A stretch of 64,000 bases of DNA from Crossiella sp. S99.2 (GCF_023094165.1 NZ_JALMDK010000008.1:363524-427523); one strand, 5' to 3'. Counted from the first letter of the stretch, positions 26,555 through 34,786 are shown. Notes: a model not told the origin generated them from the sequence alone. Program-made: numbers and translations.

Positions 26555-26911
26555 TCACTGATTGTGACGGTCAGGCCATGCCCCCTTGCGGCCGTTGCAT
26601 GATCGACAGAGCACACCGAGTGCCCCACCCTCCTGCCCTCCTGCCCCCACCGGGGTGTGGTGGTCGGCGGTCAGGTCGCTGGCCCGGTGGGCCGGCACCT
26701 CCCACCCTGGGCAGACATCACCGTGCTGTGCGCGGTGAGCGGCGACAGCACGCGCGCGCCGGGTTCGCTCGGCCGCGGTGTACGGGCGCTTGGCCCGCTT
26801 GCCCTGGGTGCGCGTCAGCTCGACCTCGGCGGTGCAGGTGCGGCAGCGCGGGTTCGGGGTGAGCTGGCCGCAGCGGCGTGCCGACGTGCCGAGGCAGGGG
26901 CGCAGCGGCAT
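26555..26911 (-). CDS. HNH endonuclease
   Basis: 118 aa. Zinc-binding Cys (CRTC, CRSC) and the HNH core: ADHHTPV (about 80-86) and CRSCNGRKG (about 101-109). HNH proteins beside the terminase assist DNA cleavage at cos during packaging. Confidence 0.85.
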   Translation of the reverse strand: MPLRPCLGTSARRCGQLTPNPRCRTCTAEVELTRTQGKRAKRPYTAAERTRRARAVAAHRAQHGDVCPGWEVPAHRASDLTADHHTPVGAGGQEGGALGVLCRSCNGRKGAWPDRHNQ

Positions 26912-26923
26912 GGCACCCCCTGC

Positions 26924-27181
26924 TCAGAAGGGCAGTGGGTCGGCGGGTGGGTGTGCTGGGGTGCAGGTGCATTCCGGCGGGGCCTGGCAGTCCGCCTCGT
27001 GCAGCGCGGCCGCGGCCTCGATGGGCACGGCGTGCTCGTCACAGCCCAGCTTGACCGCGGCGGCCTGCCCTTCGGCGGCGGCCAGCTCGGGCAGCGAGGC
27101 GAGTTCGGCCGCGGTGGCGGCACGCTGCCAGCACCGGGTGGCCGGGGCATCGCAGCCTGGGGCGTGGCAGATGGGGATCAC
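26924..27181 (-). CDS. Small Cys-rich protein
   Basis: 85 aa. Cys at HAPGCDAPATRCW, a GCDEH motif and CQAPPECTC suggest bound metal. Proteins with the C-x(n)-CDEH pattern are frequent in actinophages. Function unknown. Confidence 0.65.
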   Translation of the reverse strand: MIPICHAPGCDAPATRCWQRAATAAELASLPELAAAEGQAAAVKLGCDEHAVPIEAAAALHEADCQAPPECTCTPAHPPADPLPF

Positions 27182-27195
27182 GGTGGACCTCCAGG

Positions 27196-27405
27196 TCAGA
27201 GCAGGGCGCGGACCATGCAGTCCTTGGCTTCCAGCAGCTTGCGCAGGCCGGTGGTCAGCTCCGGGCCGTCGGGGACCAGGGCGAGCAGGTCGGCCGCGGC
27301 GTCGTGGATGACCTGTGCTGGGGCCTGGAGGTGCTCGGGCAGGTGGCTGTAGGCGAAGAACCTGCCGAGGTGCTGGGTGCTGGGGTGGCGGTTGGCCAGC
27401 TGCAT
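27196..27405 (-). CDS. Small helical-hairpin protein, possible Acb2/Tad1-type anti-defence protein
   Basis: 69 aa, ATG 27405. Two helices are separated by a PDGPE turn, the second reading LRKLLEAKDCMVRALL. The pattern P-x3-E-x(3-4)-L-x-KL-x-EA-x5-A resembles the hairpin of Acb2/Tad1 proteins, which bind cyclic nucleotides and block CBASS or Thoeris. Homologues with this motif are common in actinophages, but this assignment rests on pattern similarity from memory, not on a search. Confidence 0.55.
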   Translation of the reverse strand: MQLANRHPSTQHLGRFFAYSHLPEHLQAPAQVIHDAAADLLALVPDGPELTTGLRKLLEAKDCMVRALL

Positions 27406-27422
27406 GGTCTCTCCCTGCTACG

Positions 27423-27460
27423 CCGAGACCCCCGCACCATGTCCGGTGCGGGGGTCTCGG
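27423..27460. terminator. Hairpin in the early/late boundary
   Basis: A 16-bp perfect stem (27423-27438 with 27445-27460), a 6-base loop and no U-tract. It lies in a 156-bp gap between the gene at 27562 and the hairpin-protein gene at 27405, so it may separate early from late transcription. The rest of the gap shows nothing else. Confidence 0.6.
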
Positions 27461-27561
27461 TGATGAACTCCGTAACCACGCCGTGACTGCCGCTGCCCGC
27501 AGCAGTTCCAGCAGAGCACACGTTATGTTCGCCGCAGGTCAGCGGCAAGTACCTAGAGAGT

Positions 27562-28362
27562 TCATGGCGTGTCGCAGGCCGCGGGCACGGGCGGGGTCAG
27601 CCTGCCGCGCAGGGTGGTGGCCAGGGTCCAGGACACCGCAGTGGCCCAGTCGGCCAGCGCCTCGGGCAGGCGCTCGGCTTCCTCAAGGAGGGCGTCGTAC
27701 TCCTCGATCATGTGCTCGGCGGGGCTGGTGTCGATGATCTCGCCGGTGTCTGGGTCCTCCCACTCGCACAGCTCCCGGGCGCCGCGCGCGGCCTCCTCGA
27801 CCTCCTCCAGACCTCGCTCCGCGGTGCCCAGCAGTGAGTAGCCCTTCTCCCAGCGCGGGATACCAGCGGGCAAGATCGGAAGCTGGTCGAGGTGGTACGG
27901 GCTGAGCCCAGGCTCGCCGGGCAGCCGGTCCCAGGCGTTGGCTGGCCCGCGCCCGGCAGCTACGGCGGTGATCGCCGCCTGCGCGCAGGCGGTGTAGGCG
28001 TGCACAGCCAGCTCCCATTCCTGCACCGCGGTCGTGGAGGAGCGCATGTACGCTGCCGCGCGAGCGGTCAGCAGCATCAACCGCCGGTCCTCGTCGTCAG
28101 GGCCGGGCAGGTCCGCGCTGATCGCGTCCATCGCCTGGCGGCGCACGGAGTAGGAGTCGCCTTCTCGGGCCTGTTCCAGGATGCGGGTTACCTGCGTGAG
28201 GGTCTCGACGAAAACGGAGTGGGCGAGCAGCCGGTCCAGGACTCCATGCCAGGGGTTGCCGCAGTCACGTTCCTCTGTTCGCGCGGTGCTGAGTGCGGCC
28301 CAGAGCTCGGCCCGTGTGGGCCAGGCCCGCTCGGATGAGGTGGCCGCGGAGGAGTCGGTCAT
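27562..28362 (-). CDS. Hypothetical early phage protein
   Basis: 266 aa from ATG 28362. Largely helical, with long acidic helices (GLEEVEEAARGARELCEWEDPD) and Trp-rich C-terminal helix. No catalytic motif seen. Last gene before the hairpin-bounded gap. Confidence 0.6.
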   Translation of the reverse strand: MTDSSAATSSERAWPTRAELWAALSTARTEERDCGNPWHGVLDRLLAHSVFVETLTQVTRILEQAREGDSYSVRRQAMDAISADLPGPDDEDRRLMLLTARAAAYMRSSTTAVQEWELAVHAYTACAQAAITAVAAGRGPANAWDRLPGEPGLSPYHLDQLPILPAGIPRWEKGYSLLGTAERGLEEVEEAARGARELCEWEDPDTGEIIDTSPAEHMIEEYDALLEEAERLPEALADWATAVSWTLATTLRGRLTPPVPAACDTP

Positions 28363-28396
28363 GGGGGTGAGTGCCCTTTCTTGGCGCGGGTGGCGT

Positions 28397-29263
28397 TCAG
28401 GTGACGGCGGAATCAGGCGGCTCGCCGGGGTCGGTGCCGTGGCGGCGGGTCCAGGAGGCCAGGGCTTCCGCGCGCAGCCAGGTCTCGCGGCCTCGGCCGC
28501 GTGCTGGGTCTGGGGTCCAGCGGTCTTGGGCGCGCCAGCGGCGCAGGGTCCCGGTTGGGATGTTGAGCCAGGTGGCCAGCTGGGCGTAGTCAGAGCGCGG
28601 GTCGCCGAGGGCCTGGCCGAGTTCACCCCACCGGTGGCGCGGCCACACCGTGTCGCAGGCCGAACAGCGGATCCGGCTGGCGGCGGGGCGCACGTGCAGA
28701 GTCCGGCCGCAGGGCCGGATCCTGCCTGCGGCGAGCACCTTGGTGGGGCATGGGCCGATGGGCACCGGCCGGTGCTCCAGGCGCAGCGCCGCGATCACGG
28801 CCTGGGTCAGCTCGCGGATCTCGGTGGCGAACTCATCGACCCACGGTTGCCGGGCGATCCAGCCCCATTGCCCGGCCAGGTAGTTCACGTCGGCGGCGAC
28901 GGTGGCAGGGCCGGGGGGCAGGGCGCCGGTCTCCTCGGCGACCTGTCGCACCCACTGGGAGAGCACCGCGGGCACAGAGCGGGCGCGCAGGGACTCATCG
29001 AGGGTGGTGCGAGGGTCGGTGAGGATGATGACGTCGTCGTTGGCCGGGGACCGCGAGCCGTATCCGGGGGTGGCTCGGCCGGTGCCGCTGCTGGTGCCGG
29101 GCAGGCGGAGGCTGGTGCTGGTGGCCACGATCGCGTAGGTCTCGGTGAGTCGGCGCAGGGCCAGCCACAGTTCGTTGGAGCATCGCGGGCACAGCATGGA
29201 GCCCAGGTCTGTGGTTCGCGGGCACAGCAGGCACAGGCCGCCGGTGATCACTGTGGCCGCCAT
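28397..29263 (-). CDS. Zinc-ribbon and HTH DNA-binding phage protein
   Basis: 288 aa. An N-terminal CxxC pair set (CLLCPR ... CPRC, residues 11-28), a second Cys cluster (CPTK ... CGRT ... CSACD, about 170-206), then a C-terminal HTH (YAQLATWLNIPTGTLRRWRAQDRW, written in part: LNIPTGTLRRW). This mixed layout is common in actinophage early regions. It may act in transcription or replication. Confidence 0.65.
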   Translation of the reverse strand: MAATVITGGLCLLCPRTTDLGSMLCPRCSNELWLALRRLTETYAIVATSTSLRLPGTSSGTGRATPGYGSRSPANDDVIILTDPRTTLDESLRARSVPAVLSQWVRQVAEETGALPPGPATVAADVNYLAGQWGWIARQPWVDEFATEIRELTQAVIAALRLEHRPVPIGPCPTKVLAAGRIRPCGRTLHVRPAASRIRCSACDTVWPRHRWGELGQALGDPRSDYAQLATWLNIPTGTLRRWRAQDRWTPDPARGRGRETWLRAEALASWTRRHGTDPGEPPDSAVT

Positions 29264-29583
29264 TCGGCGAGGTAGTCCGGGTGGTCGGCCCAGCGGGTGA
29301 CCAGCAGCCGGACCGCGATGTCCAGCCCGGTGCGGAGACCCCAGGCAACATAGTCATTGCCGCCCGGGGTGACCGCGTAGGAGACCTCGATGTAGAGGTC
29401 GAGCAGCTCGCGGGCGGCAGCCACATCGCGGAGCACGCGGGCCGGGCTGATGTAGAGGGTCACGTACTCGGGTGAGACCTCCAGGTTGTCGACCTCGTAC
29501 CGGTCTGGTCGCACGCCATCGAACTGGCGGGCTTCCGCCTCGTCCTCAGTGAGCCGGGCGCGGATGAAGTCGATCAAGTCCAT
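29248..29583 (-). CDS. DUF6221 family protein
   Basis: 111 aa. The start MDLIDFIRARLTEDEAEA and the C-terminal ADHPDYLAEW match the DUF6221 family found in actinobacterial prophages and islands. The family has no known biochemical role. Overlaps both neighbours by about 10-16 bp. Confidence 0.75.
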   Translation of the reverse strand: MDLIDFIRARLTEDEAEARQFDGVRPDRYEVDNLEVSPEYVTLYISPARVLRDVAAARELLDLYIEVSYAVTPGGNDYVAWGLRTGLDIAVRLLVTRWADHPDYLAEWRPQ

Positions 29584-29825
29584 GTCGCTCCCTGGTCAGC
29601 GCTGGGGGTTTCGTTGCCGCGTGCCTGGTGTTTGCGGCGTCGGGGTTGGCGGGCGAACGCGGTCAGGCCGAGGTGGTGCAGCAGGTCCGCGCACACCTGG
29701 ACCGCCTGGTCCCCGGTGGCCCCGGTCCCCAGGACCCAGCAGGCCGCGGCGAGTCCGGCGCGGCGTTCGTCTGCGGTGGCCACCGGCCGGCCGGTGGCCA
29801 TGCGGCCGGGGTCCAGCTCGGCCAT
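29574..29825 (-). CDS. Hypothetical protein
   Basis: 83 aa. A helical core (RRAGLAAACWVLGTGATGD) and a basic tail. Coupled to neighbours at both ends (start 29825 shares a base with the upstream stop), which is the main support. Confidence 0.5.
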   Translation of the reverse strand: MAELDPGRMATGRPVATADERRAGLAAACWVLGTGATGDQAVQVCADLLHHLGLTAFARQPRRRKHQARGNETPSADQGATWT

Positions 29826-30679
29826 CAGGACCGCCGCCGGGCGAGGGCGTGGACCGCGCGGACCACCAGCCGCAGGCTGCGGACCTCGTCGGCCAGCTGT
29901 CCCACGATGGCCGCGACGATCCGGCCCGCGTGGTGCAGCAGCTGCCCGGCCGTGGGGGCGAGCTCGGACCAGGCCCGGACCAGAGCGGACCGGGGCGGTG
30001 GTGGCGGTGGCGGCGGGGCCAGGTCCGCTATGGCCCGCGCGACGGTCGCGGACAGCCGGACCGGTGCCGCGGACATCATCGCGGCGAGGTTGCGCTGAAG
30101 GTTCCTGGTGGCCGCCGCGGCGGCCACGCCGTCCATGCCGAGGGCCACGGCCGACCGCGCCCGGTCCGCGGTCACCTCGCGCAGGCCGGTCACCGGGTCA
30201 GGCTGACGGTTCCGGACACGGGCGGTCCGGACCGGCTGACCCGCTCCCTGACCGCGGTCCGGGCCGGGGTGGAGCTCGGCGGCCATCCGGTCCAGGAGCT
30301 CCTGGACCTGGCGGTGTTCCCGGGCCCAGTCGGTCCGGGCCGGGGCCAGGCCGATCCGGCCTCCGGCCAGAGCCGCCAGCATGTGGTCCGCGGTCACGAC
30401 CGTGCCCGGCACCCACAGCGGGGAGAACCGTCGCTGCCTGCTGGCCCCGCCGGAGCGGACCGGGCGCCCGGAGGTCTGCGCCCGGTCCTCAGGGCCGGCC
30501 AGCTCGTCGGCCTCGACCAGCGGGTCGGTCTGGTGCTCCAGGAACAGCTGCTGGCAGGTCTCCTCGCAGAAGTCCGGCGACGGCGCGGCCGGGTCCAGCC
30601 GGGCCTGGCGCCAGCCACACACCGGGGCCAGCGCGTCGTCGATGGCGGCCAGGACCGCGGTCAGGTCGGTCTCGGTCAC
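29825..30679 (-). CDS. Hypothetical protein with Cys cluster
   Basis: 284 aa from GTG 30679, which shares GTGA with the upstream stop; the open frame continues far upstream but only as a shadow of the DUF2637 gene. N-terminal C...DFCEETCQQLFLEHQ is a zinc-like motif often seen in actinophages. The C-terminal half is helical with a run of nine prolines. Confidence 0.55.
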   Translation of the reverse strand: MTETDLTAVLAAIDDALAPVCGWRQARLDPAAPSPDFCEETCQQLFLEHQTDPLVEADELAGPEDRAQTSGRPVRSGGASRQRRFSPLWVPGTVVTADHMLAALAGGRIGLAPARTDWAREHRQVQELLDRMAAELHPGPDRGQGAGQPVRTARVRNRQPDPVTGLREVTADRARSAVALGMDGVAAAAATRNLQRNLAAMMSAAPVRLSATVARAIADLAPPPPPPPPRSALVRAWSELAPTAGQLLHHAGRIVAAIVGQLADEVRSLRLVVRAVHALARRRS

Positions 30680-31545
30680 TGTGGTCCTCCCGAGTGGCGG
30701 GCGCGGGCCTGGCGGAGTAGGTCCCCGGCGGTGGTGGTGCCGACCTGGTGCCCGGCGTCGCGGATGGCCTCGACGAGCTGGCGGCGGGTCGGCGGGCGGT
30801 CCGGACCCGCCTTGAGGACCAGGCGCTCGGCGATGGCCAGGCGCGGGTCTCGGTCCAGGACCGCGCGGACCTCGGTTCGCGGGACCGCGGCGGCGTAGGC
30901 CGGGGCCGGGGTCCGGACCGGCGGTCCGGGGACCAGGTCCGTGGTCCGCGCGGTCCGCGGTCCGCGGCCCTGGTCCGGGCGGCCCTGGTCCGGGTCCGGT
31001 CCGCGGTCCGGACCGGCGGGCGCGGCGGCGCGGACCGGCGGTCCGGGGCGCGGGGGCTGGACCGGCGGGGCGGTCCGGTCCGGGCTCGGGTCGTGGTCCG
31101 CGGTCCGGACGGTGACCGGCTCCGCGGGTGCCGGGTCCGGGGTGGGGGTGGTGGTCCGGCCGAGGACCAGCTTGACCACCGCGAGCAGGCCGAGGGCGGG
31201 GACCGCGGACAGGGTCCAGCCCCACGGCGAGGGGTGGGCCTCGGCGACCTGGCAGGCCAGGGAGACCAGGACGGCCACGGCGAGGACTCCGGCGGCGAAG
31301 GCGGGGGTCTTGCCCTCGCGCCGACGCCGCCGCAGCTCCAGCCCGGCGGTCACGGCGAGCAGCTCGATGACGACGGCGTTGCTCCAGCCCTGCCAGTCGG
31401 GCAGGCCGTAGCTGACGGACAGGTCGTGCACGTGGGTGAAGGCGCTGGCTCCGGCGGCCACGGCGATCAGGCACATGATCGCGTTCTGCACGGCCTGCTC
31501 GACGCGGGCCGCGGCGTCGTGGGCGGTGTCGGCGTTGGCGGTCAT
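30676..31545 (-). CDS. DUF2637 membrane protein (SpdB-like)
   Basis: 289 aa. Four hydrophobic helices in residues 15-135, a long Pro/Arg/Asp low-complexity linker (about 140-220), and a C-terminal winged-helix-like region (LVEAIRDAGHQVGTTTAGDLL). DUF2637 proteins occur in actinomycete conjugative elements (spread genes) and phages. A membrane-anchored DNA-binding or partner role is possible. Confidence 0.75.
   Translation of the reverse strand: MTANADTAHDAAARVEQAVQNAIMCLIAVAAGASAFTHVHDLSVSYGLPDWQGWSNAVVIELLAVTAGLELRRRRREGKTPAFAAGVLAVAVLVSLACQVAEAHPSPWGWTLSAVPALGLLAVVKLVLGRTTTPTPDPAPAEPVTVRTADHDPSPDRTAPPVQPPRPGPPVRAAAPAGPDRGPDPDQGRPDQGRGPRTARTTDLVPGPPVRTPAPAYAAAVPRTEVRAVLDRDPRLAIAERLVLKAGPDRPPTRRQLVEAIRDAGHQVGTTTAGDLLRQARARHSGGPQ
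30900..31110. repeat. GGTCCG-rich simple sequence inside the DUF2637 gene
   Basis: Many irregular copies of GGTCCG and CGGTCC encode the Pro/Arg/Asp linker. The strand bias suggests slippage expansion. Confidence 0.6.
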
Positions 31546-31808
31546 CGGGTCGGGTCCTGTCGGGGGTCGGTGGTACTGGGGGCGGGCGGCGGTGCGGGGT
31601 CGGGGAGGTCGCCGGCCAGCAGGGCACGGGTGGCGATGGCCAGGCGCCGGGGGTGGTCCATGTGCTCCATCGGCACGCCGTCACGGCGCAGGCACGGCGC
31701 GCCGGGGGCGGCTTCGCAGCCGGGGTCCGGGCACGGCACGCGCTGGGCGAGGTCGCGGTGACCGCAGCGGCCGGGGAAGGCGAGGGCGATCGGGTCGCGG
31801 GGGTCCAT
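31542..31808 (-). CDS. Small zinc-finger protein
   Basis: 88 aa from ATG 31808. The motif CPDPGCEAAPGAPCLRRDG then a His pair near MEHMDHPRR fits the actinophage zinc-finger type C-x4-C-x7-C ... H..R. It is coupled to the initiator gene (TGATG) and to the DUF2637 gene. Confidence 0.65.
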   Translation of the reverse strand: MDPRDPIALAFPGRCGHRDLAQRVPCPDPGCEAAPGAPCLRRDGVPMEHMDHPRRLAIATRALLAGDLPDPAPPPAPSTTDPRQDPTR

Positions 31809-32725
31809 CAGCCACCACCGGCGACGGCGCTGAGGTGACGCGGCACCTCCGGGACGAACTCGCCTTGCGGGTTGCAGTCCGGGCAGCGCACGGGCAGGCC
31901 CTCGGCGTTGATGCGGTGACGGCCCTCGTGGTCGGAGCAGGGCGGGGGCAGCGAGGCGCGCAGGGCGGCCTTGGCGCAGGCGAGGCAGTTTCGGCGCGGC
32001 CGCCCGTGGCGTTGGCAACTGGGCGGTGGTGGGCGTTCTGCCTGCTGGCGGGGGGAGGGGGGGTCTTGTGGTGCAGGTGCACCAGCACCTGCACCTACAC
32101 CAGGCCCCTCGCGAGGGGTTGCGACAGGGGTTGGGGCAGGGGCTAGGGGAGGGGTTGGGCTATCCCCTGCCGAGGGGTTGGCGGAGGGGTTCGCGAGGGG
32201 TTGGGGCAGGGGTTCCCCGGGGGGCGGTCCGGGAGGTGAGAATGGTGGGGCGGCGCCGGCGAGTTCGTAGGCCGCGGCCCGGTTGGCCGGGCTGAACTTG
32301 CGGGCGACCTCCTCGGCCAGGGCCGGGTCCTCGATGATGCGGACGAGGTCGGCGCCGTAGGCCTGGCGCAGCTTCGGGGAGTGGATGAGGCGGGCCTCGC
32401 GGATGGAGCAGGTCAGCATGTGGGGCATGCGCCAGAGCCGGTCGGAGCGCACGAAGTCCCTGAGCAACACTTCCTCGGTGTCCTCGTCGATGAGGACGAA
32501 GCCGGTGCTGGCGAGTTCGGCCAGGGCCGTGCGGAGGCGCTCGGCGCCCAGGGAGCGGAGTGTGCGGGCCCAGCGGCCCAGGGTCAGCGGCAGCACCCCG
32601 GAGTAGGCCAGGTTGGGCTGCTCAACCAGGAAGTGCCGGACGAGCTGGCTGGGGCCGGACAGGCTGCAGAAGGCTTCGTCGTCCCAGATGTCGAAGTACA
32701 CCGCGGCGTGTGTGCGAGCGGACAT
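31808..32725 (-). CDS. Replication-initiator-like protein
   Basis: 305 aa from ATG 32725. Residues 1-150 form a winged-helix/DnaD-like region (YFDIWDDEAFCSLSG ... LRTALAELASTGFVLIDED) as in actinomycete phage and plasmid initiators. A Pro-rich linker made of four-residue repeats follows (about 170-205), then a Cys-rich C-terminus (CQRHGRPRRNCLACAK ... CPDC). The DNA coding for the linker has iteron-like 12-bp repeats. No polymerase or helicase gene was seen in the prophage, so it would recruit host replication. Confidence 0.65.
   Translation of the reverse strand: MSARTHAAVYFDIWDDEAFCSLSGPSQLVRHFLVEQPNLAYSGVLPLTLGRWARTLRSLGAERLRTALAELASTGFVLIDEDTEEVLLRDFVRSDRLWRMPHMLTCSIREARLIHSPKLRQAYGADLVRIIEDPALAEEVARKFSPANRAAAYELAGAAPPFSPPGPPPGEPLPQPLANPSANPSAGDSPTPPLAPAPTPVATPREGPGVGAGAGAPAPQDPPSPRQQAERPPPPSCQRHGRPRRNCLACAKAALRASLPPPCSDHEGRHRINAEGLPVRCPDCNPQGEFVPEVPRHLSAVAGGG
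32114..32214. repeat. 12-bp iteron-like repeats, candidate phage origin
   Basis: AGGGGTT-type units begin at 32114, 32126, 32138 (AGGGGCT), 32150, 32173, 32185, 32196 and 32208, mostly 12 bp apart with consensus AGGGGTTGGGGC. They lie inside the initiator gene, as oriLambda lies in gene O. Confidence 0.5.
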
Positions 32726-32846
32726 GTGGGCACCCCTCTCGTGGTCAGCGCGGCCGGGGCCGCGACGGCGGTGGTGGCTGCGGCCGCCTGATCGAGAGGG
32801 ATGTGAGGAGGTCGGCCAGGCGGCCGCGTATGGAGTTGTGGCTGAG

Positions 32847-33047
32847 TCAGCCCCGGTCCGGGATCTGGCCGGGAATGGCATCAGGCGGGCAGAGCGGCAG
32901 ACCTCGGGCGGTGTGGCCGATCACGCTGTAGGAGCCGCTGACGATCATGAGCAGGGCGGGGCGGTGACACCAGGAGCACGGCATGCCGTCCAGCGGGATC
33001 TCCGTCCACCGGCCGGACGGGGAGGCGGGCGGGTCAGGGCGGGCCAT
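32847..33047 (-). CDS. Small Cys protein
   Basis: 66 aa. One CSWCH motif and a later Cys, compatible with a half zinc site. Overlaps the upstream gene by 14 bp. The 120 bp between it and the initiator gene carries the initiator RBS and likely nothing else. Confidence 0.5.
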   Translation of the reverse strand: MARPDPPASPSGRWTEIPLDGMPCSWCHRPALLMIVSGSYSVIGHTARGLPLCPPDAIPGQIPDRG

Positions 33048-33438
33048 CGACCACCTCCCGTTCGGCGCGGGCGCGCTCGACCCAGCGCTGATGGCCGGCG
33101 AGGGCGGCGTCCTCGGTGGCGTACCGCTCGATCTGATCGGGCAGGGCGGGGTTGTCGGACTGCACGAGCGTCTCGAAGATCAGCGGCGGATGGTTGCCAC
33201 CGAAGTCCCGCTGGGTGCAGGAGGTCACCACCGTGGTGCCGTCGAGGACCGTCCGGGCCACGGACACATCGGCCGGGGTGCTCAGCAGATGCTGGGTGTA
33301 GGTGATCTGCTCGCCGCGGCGGTTGTAGTACCGCGGTCCCCCAAGCTGGGCCACCATCTCGTCGAGCTGGGCGCACAGCTCGGCGAAGCGGGTGCGGGCG
33401 TGCTGGTCGCGATCGTGGTCACCGGCTATCGGACTCAC
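33034..33438 (-). CDS. Hypothetical early phage protein
   Basis: 134 aa taking GTG 33438 (GGAGG upstream) as start; an ATG at 33480 is also open but overlaps the upstream gene by 61 bp. Mixed alpha/beta with YYNRRGEQITYTQHLLSTP and a C-terminal acidic/basic helix. No family recognised. Confidence 0.55.
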   Translation of the reverse strand: MSPIAGDHDRDQHARTRFAELCAQLDEMVAQLGGPRYYNRRGEQITYTQHLLSTPADVSVARTVLDGTTVVTSCTQRDFGGNHPPLIFETLVQSDNPALPDQIERYATEDAALAGHQRWVERARAEREVVDGPP

Positions 33439-33886
33439 CGCCTCCGGCGCGGCCGCGTGCCCCGCGCACCATCTGCCCACACATGTTGATCACCGCGAGG
33501 ACGTTGTCCGACCACTGCTTGTCGTTGTCGGAGGGGACTGAGTTGATCAGCGCCTCGGCCTGGTCGCGGTCGTTGGCGGCGCGGGCGACCATCAGGCGCC
33601 CAGCCCAGCGCACCGCGGGGTTCACCTGGTCGGCGGTCTGGAGCTGGCCGGTGTCGGCACACAGGTACATCAGCTGGCGCGGGTGCTGGCCAGCCCGGTG
33701 GCCCGCGCTGGTGTTTGCGGCGTCGATCATCGCGAACAGGGCGGGCAGCCCGGCGGCGGAGCCGTACCGGTTGAGGAGTTCCTGCATGAGCCGGGAGGCC
33801 TCGGCGTGCCGGTTGTCCGCGGAGGCCGCCAGGATCCGGCGAGCTAGGGGGACCCAGGCCGGTGGGGCCTTCGGTGTTGCGTTCAT
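33419..33886 (-). CDS. Hypothetical helical protein
   Basis: 155 aa from ATG 33886 (ATGA shared with the upstream stop). All helical, with repeated Ala-rich helices (ARRILAASADNRHAEASRLMQELL). No motif recognised. Confidence 0.55.
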   Translation of the reverse strand: MNATPKAPPAWVPLARRILAASADNRHAEASRLMQELLNRYGSAAGLPALFAMIDAANTSAGHRAGQHPRQLMYLCADTGQLQTADQVNPAVRWAGRLMVARAANDRDQAEALINSVPSDNDKQWSDNVLAVINMCGQMVRGARGRAGGGESDSR

Positions 33887-34272
33887 CCACCACCTCCTGT
33901 GCCGGAGACGCCGAACCCGCCGCGGGTGACCGTGCCCCCGGCGGCAGGGACTCCGCCGCGCTGCACCCTGGAGGTCTGCGGCGGCCGGGTGTAGCTGCCG
34001 TGGGCGAGGTTGACGCGCTGGCCGACCCCGGGCGCGGCGTGGCTGCTGGTGGTGGAGATCCAGAACCAGGCCATCCCGCCAGACCCGCCGTCGCCATCCC
34101 CGCACCGGGTGTCTTCGACGCGGTCGCCGGTGCGCGGGTCCACACAGACCGCGACGTGGTCGTATTCATCGGCCGGGGTCTCGGCGGTGCAGCCGGTGAG
34201 CACCGCGCCGAGCACGGCGACCAGGCCGGAGCCGACGGCGAGCGAGCGCATTCGGCGGTGGGTCTCAGCCAC
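33883..34272 (-). CDS. Phage-encoded lipoprotein
   Basis: 129 aa from GTG 34272. A classic lipoprotein signal (RMRSLAVGSGLVAVLGAVLTGC) is followed by a short polar domain with three more Cys and a Gly-rich tail; the signal is cleaved before the lipobox Cys at about 28. Phage lipoproteins often block superinfection, but it is here in the early lytic operon. Function unknown. Confidence 0.6.
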   Translation of the reverse strand: MAETHRRMRSLAVGSGLVAVLGAVLTGCTAETPADEYDHVAVCVDPRTGDRVEDTRCGDGDGGSGGMAWFWISTTSSHAAPGVGQRVNLAHGSYTRPPQTSRVQRGGVPAAGGTVTRGGFGVSGTGGGG

Positions 34273-34786
34273 GGTCCACCTCCTGCAGGGCGGCGAGGCC
34301 AGCACTGGCCTTGCGCCGGTCGATGGCCTCGATCCAGGCCACGGCCACCGCAGCCACCTGCACCAGCTCGGCGCGCAGCTTCGCCGGGTCGCGCTCGGCG
34401 CACGCTTCGGTGACTTCCTCGGCCAGGACGTCAGCCCACGTGCCGTATCCAGATCCGAAGCTGTCCTCGCACCACTTCTTCGCGATCCTGGCCAGGTCGA
34501 CCTGGTCCAGGCTGCCGGTGCCGTCACGGTGGTTCTGCTCGCCGAACCGCTTGTCCTGGCGGCCGCGTTCGGCGGCGATCTCGGCGAGGGTGTCGCGGTC
34601 CACAGTGGCCGGAGCAGGCAGCCTCTGGTCCAGAGTGATCTGAACCTCGGTCCACACCTGACCCACCAAGGCGTTCACCTGGTTGTGGTCGCAGTACGGG
34701 AAGTGCCGGTGCACCAGACGGCACACCCGGCCAGCGAGATCCGCGCGCTTGTCCGGTGGGGCCGGGGTCTGGTCAGAAGTCGCCAC
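34265..34786 (-). CDS. MazG-like nucleotide pyrophosphohydrolase-related protein
   Basis: 173 aa. The C-terminal half contains AEIAAERGRQDKRFGEQ and LAEEVTEACAERD ... LVQVAAVAVAW, the layout of all-alpha MazG-type phage proteins (EExxE-like metal site). It may cleave non-canonical NTPs or alarmones. The N-terminal 70 residues are an extra helical domain with HRHFPYCDHNQ. Confidence 0.65.
   Translation of the reverse strand: MATSDQTPAPPDKRADLAGRVCRLVHRHFPYCDHNQVNALVGQVWTEVQITLDQRLPAPATVDRDTLAEIAAERGRQDKRFGEQNHRDGTGSLDQVDLARIAKKWCEDSFGSGYGTWADVLAEEVTEACAERDPAKLRAELVQVAAVAVAWIEAIDRRKASAGLAALQEVDRG

Noticed and set aside
30680..31684. Long upstream part of the frame leading to 29825-30679
   Set aside because: Arg/Pro/Gly shadow of the DUF2637 gene; GTG 30679 with GTGA overlap is the natural start.
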